A stretch of DNA of 6,820 nt from Bacteroidota bacterium (lineage in GTDB: Bacteria; Bacteroidota; Bacteroidia; B-17B0; Aurantibacillaceae): NCBI GenBank assembly GCA_947474485.1, contig CANJJP010000087.1, positions 1 to 6,820 of the forward strand, written 5' to 3'. Position numbers and translations under genes: made by a program. This document shows, in pieces, positions 6,038-6,820 of this stretch. Position 1 is the stretch's first letter; each line of letters starts with the position of its first letter. The notes beneath the pieces were generated by a model. It saw only the letters and a program-made list of their open reading frames with translations, searched no databases and was not told the origin of the DNA.

Positions 6038-6556
6038 ATGAAGTACTTCTTATTTGGAATGTTTTTTTTAGTAGCAAGGGTAACTTTTTCTACTGAGGAT
6101 TTGGTCTCCGTTAGAAAAGCTTTAGAAGCTTCAGTTACAAATAGCAAAACTGCTGATGAATTCTATAAATCAGTTAAGCTAATTGAATCTGGTAAGCCTA
6201 TTATTATTGGTTTTAAAGCAATGTCGGAGCTAATTTTGTGTAAACATGTGATTAATCCAATTTCTAAATTATCACATTTTCAAAAAGGTAAGGATTTATT
6301 AGAAAAGGCTATTGCAATTGAATCTGAAAATTCAGAATTGAGATTTTATAGATACTGCACGCAGTTGAATGTGCCTGGAATCTTAAACTATTCTTCAAAT
6401 CTAAAAGAGGATAAGAAATTTTTGTTCAATTATATAGAGACGCAAGCCAGTAATCCGAAAAAGGATTTAGATTTGTATAATCGAATAAAAAAATTCTTAC
6501 TTACAAATAAACATGCAACAAAGGAAGATAAACAAAAGTTAATAGCCTTAAAATAA
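6038..6556 (+). CDS. Uncharacterised small exported protein in the carotenoid operon
   Basis: The 172-residue protein has no function I can name. It begins with a probable signal peptide: hydrophobic MKYFLFGMFFLVARVTFS (1-18), with a T-x-S pattern before possible cleavage, so the mature part would be periplasmic. The mature region is predominantly helical and rich in Lys and Glu. It includes GFKAMSELILCKHVINPIS (58-76), FQKGKDLLEKAIAIESENSE (81-100), and FYRYCTQLNVPGILNYS (103-119). The KGKDLLEKAI/ENSELRFYR stretch resembles a TPR-like helical pair, but no full repeat is evident. I recall similar short proteins beside crtB in other Bacteroidota, but cannot verify this here. It starts 2 nt after crtB, and its stop directly abuts the idi start codon, so it is almost certainly co-translated with the pathway genes. 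A structural or envelope role is possible; an enzymatic role is not supported by any motif. Confidence 0.8.
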   Translation: MKYFLFGMFFLVARVTFSTEDLVSVRKALEASVTNSKTADEFYKSVKLIESGKPIIIGFKAMSELILCKHVINPISKLSHFQKGKDLLEKAIAIESENSELRFYRYCTQLNVPGILNYSSNLKEDKKFLFNYIETQASNPKKDLDLYNRIKKFLLTNKHATKEDKQKLIALK

Positions 6557-6820
6557 ATGGAACAAGTTGTTTTAGTTGATGAGTTAGATAATGAGTTAGG
6601 TGTAATGGAAAAAATACTTGCTCATGAAAAGGCTTTATTGCATCGCGCTTTCTCAATTTTTGTTTTTAATGAGCGCGGTCAATTGTTATTACAGCAACGC
6701 GCTTTGTCAAAGTATCATTCTCCAGGATTATGGACTAACACTTGTTGCAGCCATCCAAGGCCCAATGAATCTACTTACGATGCAGCAAATCGTAGGTTGG
6801 TTGAAGAAATGGGTTTTGAA
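6557..6820 (+). CDS. idi: Type 1 isopentenyl-diphosphate delta-isomerase, C-terminus cut by window edge
   Basis: Eighty-eight residues of a Nudix-fold isomerase are visible. It interconverts isopentenyl and dimethylallyl diphosphate in the cytoplasm, supplying the starter unit for the GGPP used by CrtB. Recognisable parts are VDELDNELG (7-15), the His-bearing segment AHEKALLHRAFSIFVFN (22-38), LLLQQRALSKYHSPGLWTNT (43-62), the catalytic-cysteine motif TCCSHP (62-67; C63 or C64), and the start of the Nudix-like helix AANRRLVEEMGF. The ATG directly follows the TAA of the preceding gene with no gap, a pattern expected of translational coupling. The frame is open to the last base. Type 1 rather than FMN-dependent type 2 is clear from these motifs. 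Confidence 0.95.
   Translation, partial: MEQVVLVDELDNELGVMEKILAHEKALLHRAFSIFVFNERGQLLLQQRALSKYHSPGLWTNTCCSHPRPNESTYDAANRRLVEEMGFE

Noticed and set aside
1..6820. Mobile element, phage, defence system or CRISPR array
   Set aside because: No transposase, integrase, nuclease, terminal repeats or spaced repeat array could be seen; gene content is metabolic and regulatory.

Overview
The window looks like chromosomal DNA from a low-G+C member of the Bacteroidota. Three things suggest this. Several genes are preceded by the TAnnTTTG -7 element typical of that phylum. Convincing Shine-Dalgarno sequences are absent. The protein forms (bacteroidetal crtI/crtB pair, degenerate formimidoylglutamase-like protein, CarH-like MerR regulator) are those usually seen there. 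Genus cannot be assigned by reading alone.

Left half (1-2608), all on the minus strand. In transcription order these are a formimidoylglutamase/arginase-fold protein (2608-1433), a YggS/PLPBP pyridoxal-phosphate homeostasis protein (1348-677), and a class I SAM-dependent methyltransferase that begins with GTG at 604 and runs off the left edge. A perfect 16-bp inverted repeat separates the first two. A candidate promoter lies just before the methyltransferase.

Centre (2609-2784): a divergent, very AT-rich intergenic region. It carries a candidate promoter for the leftward ureohydrolase-like gene and a good promoter (TTG-N21-TATCTTTG) for the rightward regulator. It also carries a duplicated 13-mer and a roughly 10-bp phased series of TTTG boxes that could be the regulator's operator.

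Right half (2785-6820), all on the plus strand: a carotenoid/isoprenoid cluster. A MerR-family regulator with a cobalamin-binding C-terminal half (CarH/LitR type) is followed by crtI (phytoene desaturase), crtB (phytoene synthase), a small exported protein of unknown function, and the start of idi (type 1 isopentenyl-diphosphate isomerase, cut by the right edge). crtI and crtB overlap by 17 nt, crtB and the unknown gene are 2 nt apart, and the unknown gene and idi abut, so these four genes look like one operon starting from the TATATTTG box before crtI. In pathway order, Idi balances IPP and DMAPP, CrtB condenses two GGPP to phytoene, and CrtI desaturates phytoene to coloured carotenes. The regulator is a good candidate for light- and/or B12-dependent control of this operon.

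I see no mobile element, CRISPR array, tRNA or rRNA. The gene content is mostly a known arrangement. The least explained parts are the exported protein inside the operon, the substituted metal site of the ureohydrolase-like protein, and the repeat-rich regulatory region.
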